Positions 20,254 through 29,653 of a DNA stretch of 64,000 nucleotides are shown here, piece after piece. The translations under genes and the position numbers were made by a program. Within the stretch, counting starts at the first letter, position 1, and every line of letters begins with the position of its first letter. This stretch comes from Methanomassiliicoccales archaeon. GTDB taxonomy: Archaea; Thermoplasmatota; Thermoplasmata; RBG-16-68-12; SOIM01. The notes beneath the pieces were generated by a model, which had not been told where the DNA came from, made no database searches, and was given only the letters and a program-made list of their open reading frames with translations. Location: contig JAUVHO010000004.1 of the NCBI GenBank assembly GCA_030593295.1, positions 1 to 64,000 of the forward strand, written 5' to 3'.

Positions 20254-21342
20254 TTAGAAGTCCTTGAGAGCCTTGGTTAGGTTCGCCAGACCCTCTTGAA
20301 GAGCTTCAGTGTTCATCCCGAAGCCCAGGCGGAAGTGTCCAGGAAGACCGAAGAACCGCCCTGGTCCGACTATGGCGTTGTGCTTCTCCGCAGCTACCTT
20401 GCCGAATTCCAGATCATCGATTCCGTTCAACCTGGGGAAGCAGAAATGCGTCCTGCTCTTGGCGTTGTACTCTACCAGATCGCTGCTTTCCAGCCACTCG
20501 TCCACAATTGGTCGGTTGGTGTTCACGAAACTCCAGGCCCTTTCAAGGATCTCGTCCTTCCTTTCGAAAGCCCACTTGGCCATCTCCTCGCTTGCTGAGG
20601 AGACCGCGACCGTCGTGTACTCTCTGAGGGTCTCGAACTTCTCCATGAGCTCCGGATTGGCCACTACCCACCCGAGCCTGAGCCCCGCCATGCTGAAGAC
20701 CTTGGATATGCTGGCTGTAACGATCATCCTGTCCGAGATGGATATCGCCGATGGTGAGGGGTCCTTCATCACATCCTTGAATATCTCGTCCACAAGAACG
20801 TACGCATCGTGCTCTTCGGCGGCCTCTGCTATTCTCTTGAGGTCCTCTTCGGGGATATTGACGCCGGTCGGATTGTGCGGGTTGCAGATGAGGGCATACT
20901 TCGCGCCTTTCCGTATCAGTTCCACAAGACCATCCGTATCGAACCCGAACCCATCCTCATATCTCCTCTCCAGAACGTCCACCTCGTACCCCAGACCTTT
21001 CGGTATCTCGGCAAGGGGCTCATAGGCGGGGTTCTCCACGACGAATCTCTCACCCTTCTCGAACAAAGCCATGCATACCAGGAAGTTGGCCTCTGAAGCT
21101 CCGACGGTGACCATCACGTTCTCCGTCTGAACGCCGTACTCCTTGGCCAGTGTCTCCCTCAAGGAAGGTTCGCCGAACGGGTACGCGACCGCGAGGTTCA
21201 TGTCGTCGAACTGCCGGCCGAACTCGGAGAATCTGTATCCCTCGATGTTGCTGGTGCAAACGTCAATCGCACCAGCCTTCCAGTAGTGCTCCAGCCACCT
21301 GAGGAGCCTGAAAGGGGGGAAGTTCATGCGGTGGGAAATCAA
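20254..21342 (-). CDS. PLP-dependent class I/II aminotransferase
   Basis: CNPHNPTGVNIPEEDLKRI, VDEIFKDV, SISKVFSMAGLRLGWVV (PLP lysine region). Confidence 0.9.
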   Translation of the reverse strand: MISHRMNFPPFRLLRWLEHYWKAGAIDVCTSNIEGYRFSEFGRQFDDMNLAVAYPFGEPSLRETLAKEYGVQTENVMVTVGASEANFLVCMALFEKGERFVVENPAYEPLAEIPKGLGYEVDVLERRYEDGFGFDTDGLVELIRKGAKYALICNPHNPTGVNIPEEDLKRIAEAAEEHDAYVLVDEIFKDVMKDPSPSAISISDRMIVTASISKVFSMAGLRLGWVVANPELMEKFETLREYTTVAVSSASEEMAKWAFERKDEILERAWSFVNTNRPIVDEWLESSDLVEYNAKSRTHFCFPRLNGIDDLEFGKVAAEKHNAIVGPGRFFGLPGHFRLGFGMNTEALQEGLANLTKALKDF

Positions 21343-21389
21343 ATGAAAAGGGATTAAGGTTTCTCAACCGATCAAGAGGCCGAAATATC

Positions 21390-21405
21390 CTTTACAAACG
21401 TAAAG
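21390..21405. promoter_or_regulatory. Perfect palindrome CTTTAC-AAAC-GTAAAG upstream of copA (candidate metalloregulator operator)
   Basis: 6-bp arms, 4-nt spacer, about 60 bp upstream of the start codon. Confidence 0.55.
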
Positions 21406-21462
21406 AGGAATCGACATTTAGATAGGGAGTATTCTATATTCGGAGTAAAAGGAGGCCAGACC

Positions 21463-24003
21463 CTGCCCACCGAGAAGACGGACCTGAAGATCACCGGAAT
21501 GACCTGCGCCACGTGCGTCCAGACGATAGAGTCCAAATTGAGATCTACGCCAGGGGTGGAGAACGCCACCGTCAACCTGGGCACCGAGAGGAGCATGGCG
21601 GAGTACGATCCATCCATCACATCGCCGGAAGAGATAGTGAAGTCGATCGAGGAAGTGGGCTATGGGGTTCTGACCGAGGAAGTCACTCTCAACGTTGGAG
21701 GAATGACCTGCGCCACGTGCGTCCAGACCATCGAAGGGGTACTGAAGCAGACGCCTGGTGTGATATCGACAACGGCCAACCTGGCGACCGAGAAGGCTTG
21801 GGTCAAGTACAATCCAATAACCACCGGTCCGAAGGAGCTCATCAAGGCAATAGAGGCGGTCGGATACACTGCCAACCTGCCAGAGGACGAAGCGGTGAAG
21901 GACACCGAGAGGCTTGCGAGACAAATGGAGATCACCACCCAGAAGCGGAACCTGATAGTGGCGTTCATCATCATGCTGCCGGTGACGCTGATCAGCATGC
22001 GGACCGGGATGAGCGGCCCGTTCGAGGCCGTCGGTCTGGGGTTCATTCCGAATTACGACAACAATATCTGGTTCCTTTACGCCACATTCGTTCTTACCAC
22101 CATTTCGATGGCGTGGCCCGGAAGGCAGTTCTACGTCAGGGCCGCGAGAGGACTGAGGCACGGTAACGCTGACATGAACCTGCTGGTTGCGGCTGGCACC
22201 GGATCCGCATACGCTTTGAGCGTGGTGGCGACCTTCTTCGATCTTGGAGCTGGATACGAGCACGTCTACTACGACACGGCTGCAATGCTGATCATGTTCA
22301 TCATCCTGGGCAAGTACCTGGAGGCAATGGCCAAGGGGCGGACCTCGGACGCAATAAGGAAGCTCATCGGCCTTCAGGCGAAGACGGCCAGAGTGATCCG
22401 CGACGGCAAGGAGGCCGAGATCCTCGCGGAAGATGTGCTGGTGGGGGACATCGTCATAATCAAGCCTGGAGAGAAGATCCCTGTGGACGGCCTGGTCATC
22501 GAAGGACATTCCTCGGTCGACGAGTCCATGATCTCGGGAGAGAGCATCCCGGTGGAGAAGAAGGTCGGGGACGAGTGCATCGGTGCCACCTTGAACAAGA
22601 ACGGCCTGCTGAGGATACGCGCCACGAAGGTTGGAAAGGACACGGCTCTTGCCCAAATCGTGAAGCTGGTTGAGGATGCACAGACATCCAAACCTCCTGT
22701 TCAAAGGCTGGCCGACGTAGTTGCTGGACAGTTCGCGCTCACTGTGCTGATATTGGGTCTAGTTGCATTCTTCTTCTGGTTCTTCTATGGCTTTGGCGCC
22801 TACGGTGGATTCGGAACGCCATTCAGATTCTCTCTTCTAATATCCATAACAACGATAGTGATAGCTTGTCCATGTGCGATAGGACTGGCGACCCCAACGG
22901 CAGTGATGGTAGGAACGGGTCTGGGTGCTGAGAACGGGGTCCTCATAAAGGGTGGGGAAGCCCTGGAGAACGCCCACAAGCTGGACGTGGTCGTGTTCGA
23001 CAAGACCGGGACACTGACAGAAGGAAAGCCCTCCCTGACGGACGTTGTCATCTACGACAAGGGTACGACCGAGGCAGAGGTTCTGAGACTGGCCGCGGTC
23101 GCGGAGAAAGGATCCGAACACCCCCTCGGAGAGGCGATCGTGGAAGGCGCTGAGAAGAGGGGGATACAAGTTCACGATGCGGATGAGTTCAAGGCAATTC
23201 CAGGTAAGGGCGTCGAGGCTCAATTCGAAGGGAAGAGGATACTCCTGGGTACCAGGCATCTGATGGAATCCAATAACACTGATGTCAAGAACATGGAAGG
23301 ACAAATGTCCAAATTGGAGAACGATGGCAAGACCGTGATGATAGTATCGATCGACGACAGACCCACAGGCATAGTGGCGGTGGCGGATACGATAACGTCC
23401 TACGCCCCTGGGGCGGTCACTCAGCTGCAGAGCATGGGCATCGAGGTAGTAATGATCACAGGCGACAACCGGAGAACGGGAGAGGCGATCGCAAGACAAC
23501 TCGGTATCAAAAGGGTCCTCGCAGAGGTTCTCCCCCAGGACAAGGCAACGGAGATCAAGAGGCTGCAGAAGGGAGAGAAGAGAGTGGCGATGGTCGGGGA
23601 CGGCATAAACGACGCACCTGCGCTCACCCAGGCAGATATCGGGGTCGGGATAGGAAGCGGCACGGACGTCGCGATCGAGTCAGCTGACATCGTCCTCATC
23701 CGGAACGATGTGCGGGATGTGGTTTCAGCGATAAAGCTCAGCAAGAAGACCATGGGGAAGATCAAGCAGAACCTGTTCTGGGCTTTCGTCTACAATTCCG
23801 TGGGTATTCCAGTGGGCATGGGCATATTCTTCCCCGCGTTCGCATTCCTGGTCAACCCGGCACTGGCAGCGGCCTTCATGGCCATGAGCTCGGTGTCCGT
23901 GACTACTAATTCACTGTTACTGAGAAGGTACAAGGTCAGGGCGGCTGCGAAGAAGAAGAGGCCGAAAGCGGTCGGCGTTCCGGCGCCCGCACCGGGAGCG
24001 TGA
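21463..24003 (+). CDS. copA: Copper-translocating P1B-type ATPase with two N-terminal heavy-metal-associated domains
   Basis: Two [15 protein letters not shown] motifs, [42 protein letters not shown]; start extended to CTG 21463 behind AGGAGG because the ORF-track ATG (21499) cuts into the first HMA domain. Confidence 0.93.
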   Translation: MPTEKTDLKITGMTCATCVQTIESKLRSTPGVENATVNLGTERSMAEYDPSITSPEEIVKSIEEVGYGVLTEEVTLNVGGMTCATCVQTIEGVLKQTPGVISTTANLATEKAWVKYNPITTGPKELIKAIEAVGYTANLPEDEAVKDTERLARQMEITTQKRNLIVAFIIMLPVTLISMRTGMSGPFEAVGLGFIPNYDNNIWFLYATFVLTTISMAWPGRQFYVRAARGLRHGNADMNLLVAAGTGSAYALSVVATFFDLGAGYEHVYYDTAAMLIMFIILGKYLEAMAKGRTSDAIRKLIGLQAKTARVIRDGKEAEILAEDVLVGDIVIIKPGEKIPVDGLVIEGHSSVDESMISGESIPVEKKVGDECIGATLNKNGLLRIRATKVGKDTALAQIVKLVEDAQTSKPPVQRLADVVAGQFALTVLILGLVAFFFWFFYGFGAYGGFGTPFRFSLLISITTIVIACPCAIGLATPTAVMVGTGLGAENGVLIKGGEALENAHKLDVVVFDKTGTLTEGKPSLTDVVIYDKGTTEAEVLRLAAVAEKGSEHPLGEAIVEGAEKRGIQVHDADEFKAIPGKGVEAQFEGKRILLGTRHLMESNNTDVKNMEGQMSKLENDGKTVMIVSIDDRPTGIVAVADTITSYAPGAVTQLQSMGIEVVMITGDNRRTGEAIARQLGIKRVLAEVLPQDKATEIKRLQKGEKRVAMVGDGINDAPALTQADIGVGIGSGTDVAIESADIVLIRNDVRDVVSAIKLSKKTMGKIKQNLFWAFVYNSVGIPVGMGIFFPAFAFLVNPALAAAFMAMSSVSVTTNSLLLRRYKVRAAAKKKRPKAVGVPAPAPGA

Positions 24004-24242
24004 TGAACGTGAAGGAAGGAAGCGGCAAGAAGATTGGCAACCTGGTGGCAAGCCTGGTTCTATCGGTGATCATGGCTTTGGTGTTCTATCTGGGTGCGAC
24101 GCAAGTGGAAGGTTCGGAAGGCGTTGATTTAATCGGTGGAACGATCTACACATTGGTTCTCTCGCTCATAATATTCCTGGCACTGGTTCCAAGGATCGCT
24201 GCAAGGTTCTCCCGAAGGGGAAGCATGACCAGCAGTAACTAG
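24000..24242 (+). CDS. Small membrane protein
   Basis: ATG overlapping the copA stop; two predicted TM segments. Confidence 0.6.
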   Translation: MMNVKEGSGKKIGNLVASLVLSVIMALVFYLGATQVEGSEGVDLIGGTIYTLVLSLIIFLALVPRIAARFSRRGSMTSSN

Positions 24243-25570
24243 ACAAAGACCAGAAGGATTATCAGGCCTATCGCGACCATGGTGAGGCCGGAGAACAGTT
24301 TGATTTTGGAGGATTCCGATCTCTCCCAGTTGGTAAGCTTTCTGGCGACCGCCCTGTTGGATGTCGCAAAGAGGACGATAAGAAGGGGCAGTATGAACAT
24401 CAGATTGTAGACGTAAAGGTAGCTAATGCCCTCGAAGTAAGAGGTCTCGGACGCCAGCAGACCAAGAACTGCGACGTATATCCCACCCGAGCAGGGGAAG
24501 GTGCAAAGCCCGACCAGGAGCCCTGCAACGAGAGCAGAGGGAAGTGTCGCCTTGAATATCCAGGACTTGGCCCTCCCCCAGGTGCCCTTGGGCATGTGGA
24601 ACGAGAGAGGGAGGTTCGGGAAGAAGTACTGTGCCATGCTCAATGAACCCAGGATGATTAGCAGGTAGGACCCAACCATCGCCAACAGGTGCGGCTGCCC
24701 GCTGATGACTATCGCCCTAAGAAGACCAATCCCGATGAAGAAGTAAACAAAAAAGATGGCCAGAACATAGACCAACCCCATTTTCATGACGTTCAGCCGG
24801 GTCCGCCTGATCACGAACAAGAAGCTGATGAAGAAAAGGAGAACAGCGAACGCGCAGGGGTTGAGACCGTCCAAGAAGCCTGTGACCAGCACGAGTGGGA
24901 GGAGGTCCTCGTCCGCCTCGGAGGGACCTGTCCCAATATTCTTAGAGAACCACTGGAAGTATGTACTGATAGGTTCGTCTATCGGATACTCCTGAGCCTC
25001 CCCGTCGAACGCCCATGCCAGGTAGGTCGTGGGGTTCTTCATATCATCCTGGTAAACGAGTATCTTGTCGACGTTCAGCAGGCTGGAGTTCAGCAGTAGA
25101 TCATCGACCACATGCAGCGGGACATGCCCTTCCAGGACGAAGGTCGCATTCTTCTTGACGTAGGTCGCGATGTGGCTCTGGAGGTGGTTCGGCACACCCA
25201 GGTCCTCGTCCAAGGCGTTCATCTCCGAGCGGTACTTCCTTTCGTTGAGGTAGTCCTTCTTCACGACGTCGGTGATGCCGTCGTTCAGCAACGTCGGGAT
25301 GAGCTCATCGTCGATGTAGACGGCACATTCTCCGCATGCTTGGTTGTAGTATACCAGTGCCTGTCCTTCGTCAATGCTGACGCTCTCAGGCTCTTGAACT
25401 AGGTAAAAAGGGAGAATGGAGCCGGCGACCAGAATGGCAATCAAAGCTGTCACGATGACAACGAAAGTGAGGTTCTGGAATCTCTGGTCGGCCGGAGCCC
25501 GTTCAGCTTCGGTCCGTGAGGCTTCGCCCTCAATATCTTCGGGAACATCGTGGCAGGGTTCAGTGCTCAT
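24239..25570 (-). CDS. CcdA/DsbD-like transmembrane thiol-disulfide protein with extracytoplasmic redox-active N-terminal region
   Basis: YYNQACGECAVYI (CxxC), GLNPCAFAVLLFFISFLF and GLCTFPCSGGIYVAVLGLL CcdA cysteine motifs. Confidence 0.85.
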   Translation of the reverse strand: MSTEPCHDVPEDIEGEASRTEAERAPADQRFQNLTFVVIVTALIAILVAGSILPFYLVQEPESVSIDEGQALVYYNQACGECAVYIDDELIPTLLNDGITDVVKKDYLNERKYRSEMNALDEDLGVPNHLQSHIATYVKKNATFVLEGHVPLHVVDDLLLNSSLLNVDKILVYQDDMKNPTTYLAWAFDGEAQEYPIDEPISTYFQWFSKNIGTGPSEADEDLLPLVLVTGFLDGLNPCAFAVLLFFISFLFVIRRTRLNVMKMGLVYVLAIFFVYFFIGIGLLRAIVISGQPHLLAMVGSYLLIILGSLSMAQYFFPNLPLSFHMPKGTWGRAKSWIFKATLPSALVAGLLVGLCTFPCSGGIYVAVLGLLASETSYFEGISYLYVYNLMFILPLLIVLFATSNRAVARKLTNWERSESSKIKLFSGLTMVAIGLIILLVFV

Positions 25571-26259
25571 GTCATCACGTTTGCGGTGAGGTCCACCTGA
25601 ACCTCCGGGTTGAATGGATCGTTGCTCTTGATGTAGACGGCTCTTTGAACGGCTCCCGAATCAGGATGTAGGTCCGAATCGTAACGGACCTCGAGAATGG
25701 CACTTTCCCTGGGCAGGATGTTCATACTCCAGTCGCTCGGGTTGTTGTGCATGCCGAAGATCGGGCTGGTTATCCCTCGGTACTTGACGACCGCAGAAGT
25801 GCAGCCGCATGAAGTGGAGACGCCAGTAAGTTTCAGGTCAACGTCCCCGGAGTTCCATATCTGGAATGTGGCAGTGGAAACGCCCCTGGGTATGTTACCG
25901 AAGTCGTAATCGGTGGGACTGACCTCGATGCTCGGATGGTCAAGGGCCACATACCAAGTATAGAGGAGACCGATCGAGATGACCAATATGGCTATGATCA
26001 CTATCGCCGCGACAACCTTCTTGGCGCCAGGGGACATTGGAGCCTTGGAAGATCTCTTGCGCCGCAGCTTTTCCTCGACCATTCTGGAGTAGTCTTTTGT
26101 GGACCCGTCATTGGGATGGACGTTCTTCAGATGACGAGGCATATTGTCGACCTTCACGTTGATACCGCAAACGGGACACTCGTCATAGTCCATACAAATC
26201 CATCCCCAGGAGCCATTTGATTCAGAGCTGTTGGACCTCGAAAGGCCTCCTCCAACCAT
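25567..26259 (-). CDS. Membrane protein with N-terminal C2H2-like zinc finger and DUF1573-type Ig-like domain (start perhaps 26193)
   Basis: CPVCGINVKVDNMPRHLKNVHP; TM; PTDYDFGNIPRGVSTATFQIWNSGDVDLKLTGVSTSCGCTSA. Confidence 0.8.
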   Translation of the reverse strand: MVGGGLSRSNSSESNGSWGWICMDYDECPVCGINVKVDNMPRHLKNVHPNDGSTKDYSRMVEEKLRRKRSSKAPMSPGAKKVVAAIVIIAILVISIGLLYTWYVALDHPSIEVSPTDYDFGNIPRGVSTATFQIWNSGDVDLKLTGVSTSCGCTSAVVKYRGITSPIFGMHNNPSDWSMNILPRESAILEVRYDSDLHPDSGAVQRAVYIKSNDPFNPEVQVDLTANVMT

Positions 26260-26289
26260 TCAATGTGTTAGGATTTGATATGGCTTCTT

Positions 26290-26305
26290 CTTTACAATGA
26301 GAAAG
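26290..26305. promoter_or_regulatory. Candidate operator CTTTACAATGAGAAAG upstream of the DUF1573/CcdA genes
   Basis: 12/16 identical to the copA palindrome at 21390; additional GTAAAG half-site near 26330. Confidence 0.4.
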
Positions 26306-26396
26306 CCAGTTCCAACGTTCGTTGAAGTATGTAAAGCCGTATCGCAAAAGCTGCAGAACTGGCCAGATGTCCGATTCAAAAGGGAAGGCCGCTGGC

Positions 26397-26789
26397 CTAT
26401 CCCATCATCCCGCAACCATCATGATCTTCTTCGTGTTGATCTTCTTCGTGTTCCTCAGAGTGCTCATGCATCTCTTCCATGCAGTCTTCATGATGCTCTT
26501 GGTGTTCCTCGCACTCCTCATATTGATGTTCTTCGCATTCCTCGTTGTGCTCGTGTTCGTGATTGGCATGCGTGCCATCATGATCATGTTCCATACCGCA
26601 ATATCCGTCGCCCATGCCGTCCATCATGTCGCCGGTCATCATACCAGTACCCACCATACCAGTACCCACCATACCAGCGCCCGTCAGACCGCCACCGATC
26701 ATTCCTCCGTTCATAGCAACGGCTCCCGCGACAGCGCCGGCACTTAACACCGATCCCACGACGAGAGCTATTATCCAACCGCTTTGCAT
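26397..26789 (-). CDS. Secreted/anchored His-, Met-, Cys-, Glu-rich metal-binding protein
   Basis: Signal/TM N-terminus followed by GMMTGDMMDGMGDGYCGMEHDHDGTHANHEHEHNEECEEHQYEECEEHQEHHEDCMEEMHEHSEEHEE. Confidence 0.8.
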   Translation of the reverse strand: MQSGWIIALVVGSVLSAGAVAGAVAMNGGMIGGGLTGAGMVGTGMVGTGMMTGDMMDGMGDGYCGMEHDHDGTHANHEHEHNEECEEHQYEECEEHQEHHEDCMEEMHEHSEEHEEDQHEEDHDGCGMMG

Positions 26790-26864
26790 ATTTGGTCACC
26801 TCTGACCCGCGTCCTTTGACACAGGGTCCCATTACTATTTGCTGAACAGGTTTAAGTTCCCTTC

Positions 26865-26880
26865 GTGAAAGAGATTTCAC
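26865..26880. promoter_or_regulatory. Palindrome GTGAAA-GAGA-TTTCAC upstream of the His-rich protein gene
   Basis: 76 nt from the palindrome edge to the start codon (26789); matching element at 28946-28961. Confidence 0.5.
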
Positions 26881-26903
26881 TTTTCTGAGAAATGCCCAAG
26901 AAA

Positions 26904-27470
26904 TCACTTCCCTATGTCCTTCGAGACGCGCACCAGATTTGTCGATCCGAACCTTTCTCGGACGATCAGTCCCTTCCTCTCCAGCTTATCTAGCAACCGA
27001 GTGACCTTGGCCCTTGAGAAGACGCCCTCGGCCACCAAGTCCTTCTGGAGCACCTCGCCACCGGCATCCACGATCCTGCGGAACATCTTCCTTTCATCGC
27101 CTGCCAGAAGCCTCAGGGTGAGCCTGTGCATGTCCTCTTCGGTGACGTTCTCAGTTCCAACTTCGGTCTGTGGGTGTTGGTCAGGCACATAGGGCTGAGC
27201 CTGGGCGACCGGAGCCTCACGCGGCCTCGTCGCTATTATGAGAATGAGTGCGACAACGACAAGCAGCACGCCGAAAAGGGCGATGTAAGTGCCAACTGGA
27301 AAGCCTGTGCTCTCGTCCTGATGCATCATGCCCCCCATTATGCTCTCATTGTTCACCGAGGCCCATACGAGACCGACGAACACCAGGGCGATGGCGCCAG
27401 CCAGGAGAGATGGAAGTATCAAGTTGTTATTCCGATTCGAAACCTCAGCCATGGTTTCCCCACGTCTCAA
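26904..27470 (-). CDS. Membrane-anchored protein (two TMs) with C-terminal winged-helix domain
   Basis: Two hydrophobic helices then LAGDERKMFRRIVDAGGEVLQKDLVAEGVFSRAKVTRLLDKLERKGLIVRERFGSTNLVRVS; paralog of 28986..29549. Confidence 0.8.
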   Translation of the reverse strand: MRRGETMAEVSNRNNNLILPSLLAGAIALVFVGLVWASVNNESIMGGMMHQDESTGFPVGTYIALFGVLLVVVALILIIATRPREAPVAQAQPYVPDQHPQTEVGTENVTEEDMHRLTLRLLAGDERKMFRRIVDAGGEVLQKDLVAEGVFSRAKVTRLLDKLERKGLIVRERFGSTNLVRVSKDIGK

Positions 27471-27643
27471 TACTCAAGACCCGTACTTAAGCGTTGCAAT
27501 TCCCAAATGTGAAGGACGGAGCGGGTGAGAGGTTTTTCCCCTGGGGCCGGTGTGTATTACTCGCCCGTCGAGGGGGCGCGGCTCGGTCTAGTTCTGCCAG
27601 AATGGGACACAGATTGACATCCGTAAGGATTCCACCCCAACCT

Positions 27644-27660
27644 CTTTACAAAGGTTTAAG
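27644..27660. promoter_or_regulatory. Candidate operator/promoter CTTTACAAAGGTTTAAG upstream of the Lrp-TRASH gene
   Basis: Resembles the copA palindrome CTTTACAAACGTAAAG; overlaps a TATA-like TTTAAG about 30 nt from the ATG. Confidence 0.4.
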
Positions 27661-27685
27661 AAGGACGCCGAATCATCAAATAGGC

Positions 27686-28297
27686 ATGGAAATCGACGAG
27701 ATAGATGCCAAGATCCTTCTCATGCTGCAATCGAACGGCAGGCTCTCATTCCGAGATATCGCGAAAAAGACGGGGATCAGCACGCCCACGGTGAGCGCAA
27801 GGGTGAAGGGACTCGAGGAGCGGGGAGTGATAAGAGGATATTTGGCCGATATCGATCCGCAGACGATCAACGAGACGATATCGATAGTCACACTGCAGTG
27901 CAGACCCAAGGATCTGGAATCGGTCTCGAACCTTCTCTCAGAACAGGAGAATGTGAGAGAGGTCATGGTCCTGAGCGGTTCAAAGATCACGGCAAGGCTG
28001 GTGCTGGAGTCCGAGGGAAAACTGGATACATTCCTTGGTTGGCTGGAAAGTCTAGAGAACATAGACAACTACGATATAGAGAGGGGCATCAGAACGATAA
28101 AGAAAGAACCCGACGCGATCATCATGGAGGGTATTCAGATAGTGATACCTTGTTATGAGTGCCGGAAGCCGATAATGGACAATCCGGTGACCGAGAAGAT
28201 AGACGGAAGGGTCCATTACCTCTGCTGTGGATCCTGCCTGAAGCTCTACAAGGACAGATACCAGCATTTGAAGAAGGGGGCATCGATCTCCAAGTAG
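27686..28297 (+). CDS. Lrp/AsnC-type HTH regulator with C-terminal TRASH metal-sensing domain
   Basis: IDEIDAKILLMLQSNGRLSFRDIAKKTGISTPTVSARVKGLEERGVIRGY and CYECRKPIMDNPVTEKIDGRVHYLCCGSCLKLYKDRY. Confidence 0.88.
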   Translation: MEIDEIDAKILLMLQSNGRLSFRDIAKKTGISTPTVSARVKGLEERGVIRGYLADIDPQTINETISIVTLQCRPKDLESVSNLLSEQENVREVMVLSGSKITARLVLESEGKLDTFLGWLESLENIDNYDIERGIRTIKKEPDAIIMEGIQIVIPCYECRKPIMDNPVTEKIDGRVHYLCCGSCLKLYKDRYQHLKKGASISK

Positions 28298-28411
28298 AAG
28301 AGCGGTCGCCGAGAAGTGTTTCCCTGATCATCGTTTCTGTGTGGTCTCGAGGTTGGCTTCGAAGAAAAGAAGAAAGAAACGGGGCGTTAAGCCCCGATTG
28401 GTTCGACCGCA

Positions 28412-28870
28412 CTACGGGTCTTCGACCTGGCCAATCTGTTTCTTGTGTTTGAACTTGTACTTGGCGTCCTCGTCCATGTTCTCGTGCTTGTACTGGTACT
28501 TCTCCCCGTCCTGGTCGCCGTTCTCCTCCTTCAACTGAAACTTCTCGCATTCGCCGTCATGTGTTCGGTTCTGCTTCCTGTCCTGCAGGCGGTCCTGCTG
28601 CTGGAGAGGGTTCTCTTCGCACTCAGGGTCTCGATCTCGGTTGCGTTGTCTTGTCTGCTCCTGAGGCATGTCCCCCAGCCTGTATTCGTGCTGGTACTCC
28701 TCCCCATCTTGATCACAGACACCATCTCCCATGGGCGAGGTCTCAATCACCACATCATCCTGAGTGATGTAGTCCGTAGACTCCCCCACATCCATGGCAA
28801 CAGCGCCCACTATCGCGCCTCCTCCCAGTATCGCACTGAGCAAGAGGGCCCACATCCATGTAGTTCTCAT
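28412..28870 (-). CDS. Secreted/anchored low-complexity charged protein (Asp/Glu/Gln/Lys/Tyr-rich)
   Basis: N-terminus MRTTWMWALLLSAILGGGAIVGAVAMD resembles that of the His-rich protein 26397..26789; rest is QDGEKYQYKHENMDEDAKYKFKHKKQ-type. Confidence 0.7.
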   Translation of the reverse strand: MRTTWMWALLLSAILGGGAIVGAVAMDVGESTDYITQDDVVIETSPMGDGVCDQDGEEYQHEYRLGDMPQEQTRQRNRDRDPECEENPLQQQDRLQDRKQNRTHDGECEKFQLKEENGDQDGEKYQYKHENMDEDAKYKFKHKKQIGQVEDP

Positions 28871-28945
28871 TTCTCTTTCATCTCCTGCCCGCGCCTCACG
28901 CGCAGGGCATTTCATAATTAGGTTGAAACGGTACTTGGATTGTTC

Positions 28946-28961
28946 CTGAAACACGTTTCAC
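28946..28961. promoter_or_regulatory. Palindrome CTGAAA-CACG-TTTCAC upstream of the charged secreted protein gene
   Basis: 76 nt from the palindrome edge to ATG 28870, same spacing as at 26865-26880. Confidence 0.5.
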
Positions 28962-28985
28962 TTGGCTGAAATGTGGATGAAAAAA

Positions 28986-29549
28986 CTACTTCCCGAGGCT
29001 CTCCGATATGCGAATCTTGTTGGTGGAACCGTATCTTGACCTCACGACTAGATCCTTTCTCTCCAATTTATCAAGAAGCCTCGTAACCTTGGCCTTGGAG
29101 AACGTTCCTTCCGCCACCAGGTCCCTTTGAAGGACTTCCCCTCCGCCGTCAACAATCCTGCGGAACATCTTCCTCTCGTCGCCGCTGAGGAGCTTGATGG
29201 CGAGCTTCTGAGCCATTTCACCGGGCATCTGGGATGTGCCGACCTCGGCTGAAGGTGCTGGCTGAGGTGCTGCGACCGGTTGTGGAGCGGGGGTAGCTTT
29301 TCTGGATCTCAGCAAGATGCCCGCAAAAAGAAGTATGATGAAGAAGAGCCCTCCGAATATGAAGAGCGCCGTCCCGATAGGGAAGGATGATGTCTCTTCG
29401 TCTCCACTCCCACCATGTCCCGATCCTCCTCCGGTGACGCCGTCGCTCGGTGACAGCATCCAAACCCCCCCGACCACCATTATGATCAGGGCGACAGAGG
29501 CAATTGCCAGAATGATCAACTCAGGACCTCGACCAGACTTCTCCTTCAA
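28986..29549 (-). CDS. Membrane-anchored protein (two TMs) with C-terminal winged-helix domain
   Basis: LSGDERKMFRRIVDGGGEVLQRDLVAEGTFSKAKVTRLLDKLERKDLVVRSRYGSTNKIRIS, nearly the same as 26904..27470. Confidence 0.82.
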   Translation of the reverse strand: MKEKSGRGPELIILAIASVALIIMVVGGVWMLSPSDGVTGGGSGHGGSGDEETSSFPIGTALFIFGGLFFIILLFAGILLRSRKATPAPQPVAAPQPAPSAEVGTSQMPGEMAQKLAIKLLSGDERKMFRRIVDGGGEVLQRDLVAEGTFSKAKVTRLLDKLERKDLVVRSRYGSTNKIRISESLGK

Positions 29550-29653
29550 GTTTCTCCCATCAAAACATAGACTGGCAAATACTTAAGCATTACATCTGAA
29601 AAGACATCGTCGACCGAAAAATCTTTCACACCTGGCTGGATTCGAAGAATGAT

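Noticed and set aside
21418-22704. 428-aa minus-strand ORF opposite copA
   Set aside because: Antisense of a well-supported P-type ATPase; no family features, typical frame artefact of biased codons.
26322-26747. Hydrophobic/His-rich 141-aa plus-strand ORF
   Set aside because: Antisense of the His/Glu-rich protein; same mirror effect.
28445-28921. Hydrophobic 158-aa plus-strand ORF that looks like a membrane protein
   Set aside because: It is the antisense of the charged low-complexity secreted protein; charged codons read backwards give Leu/Val-rich sequence.
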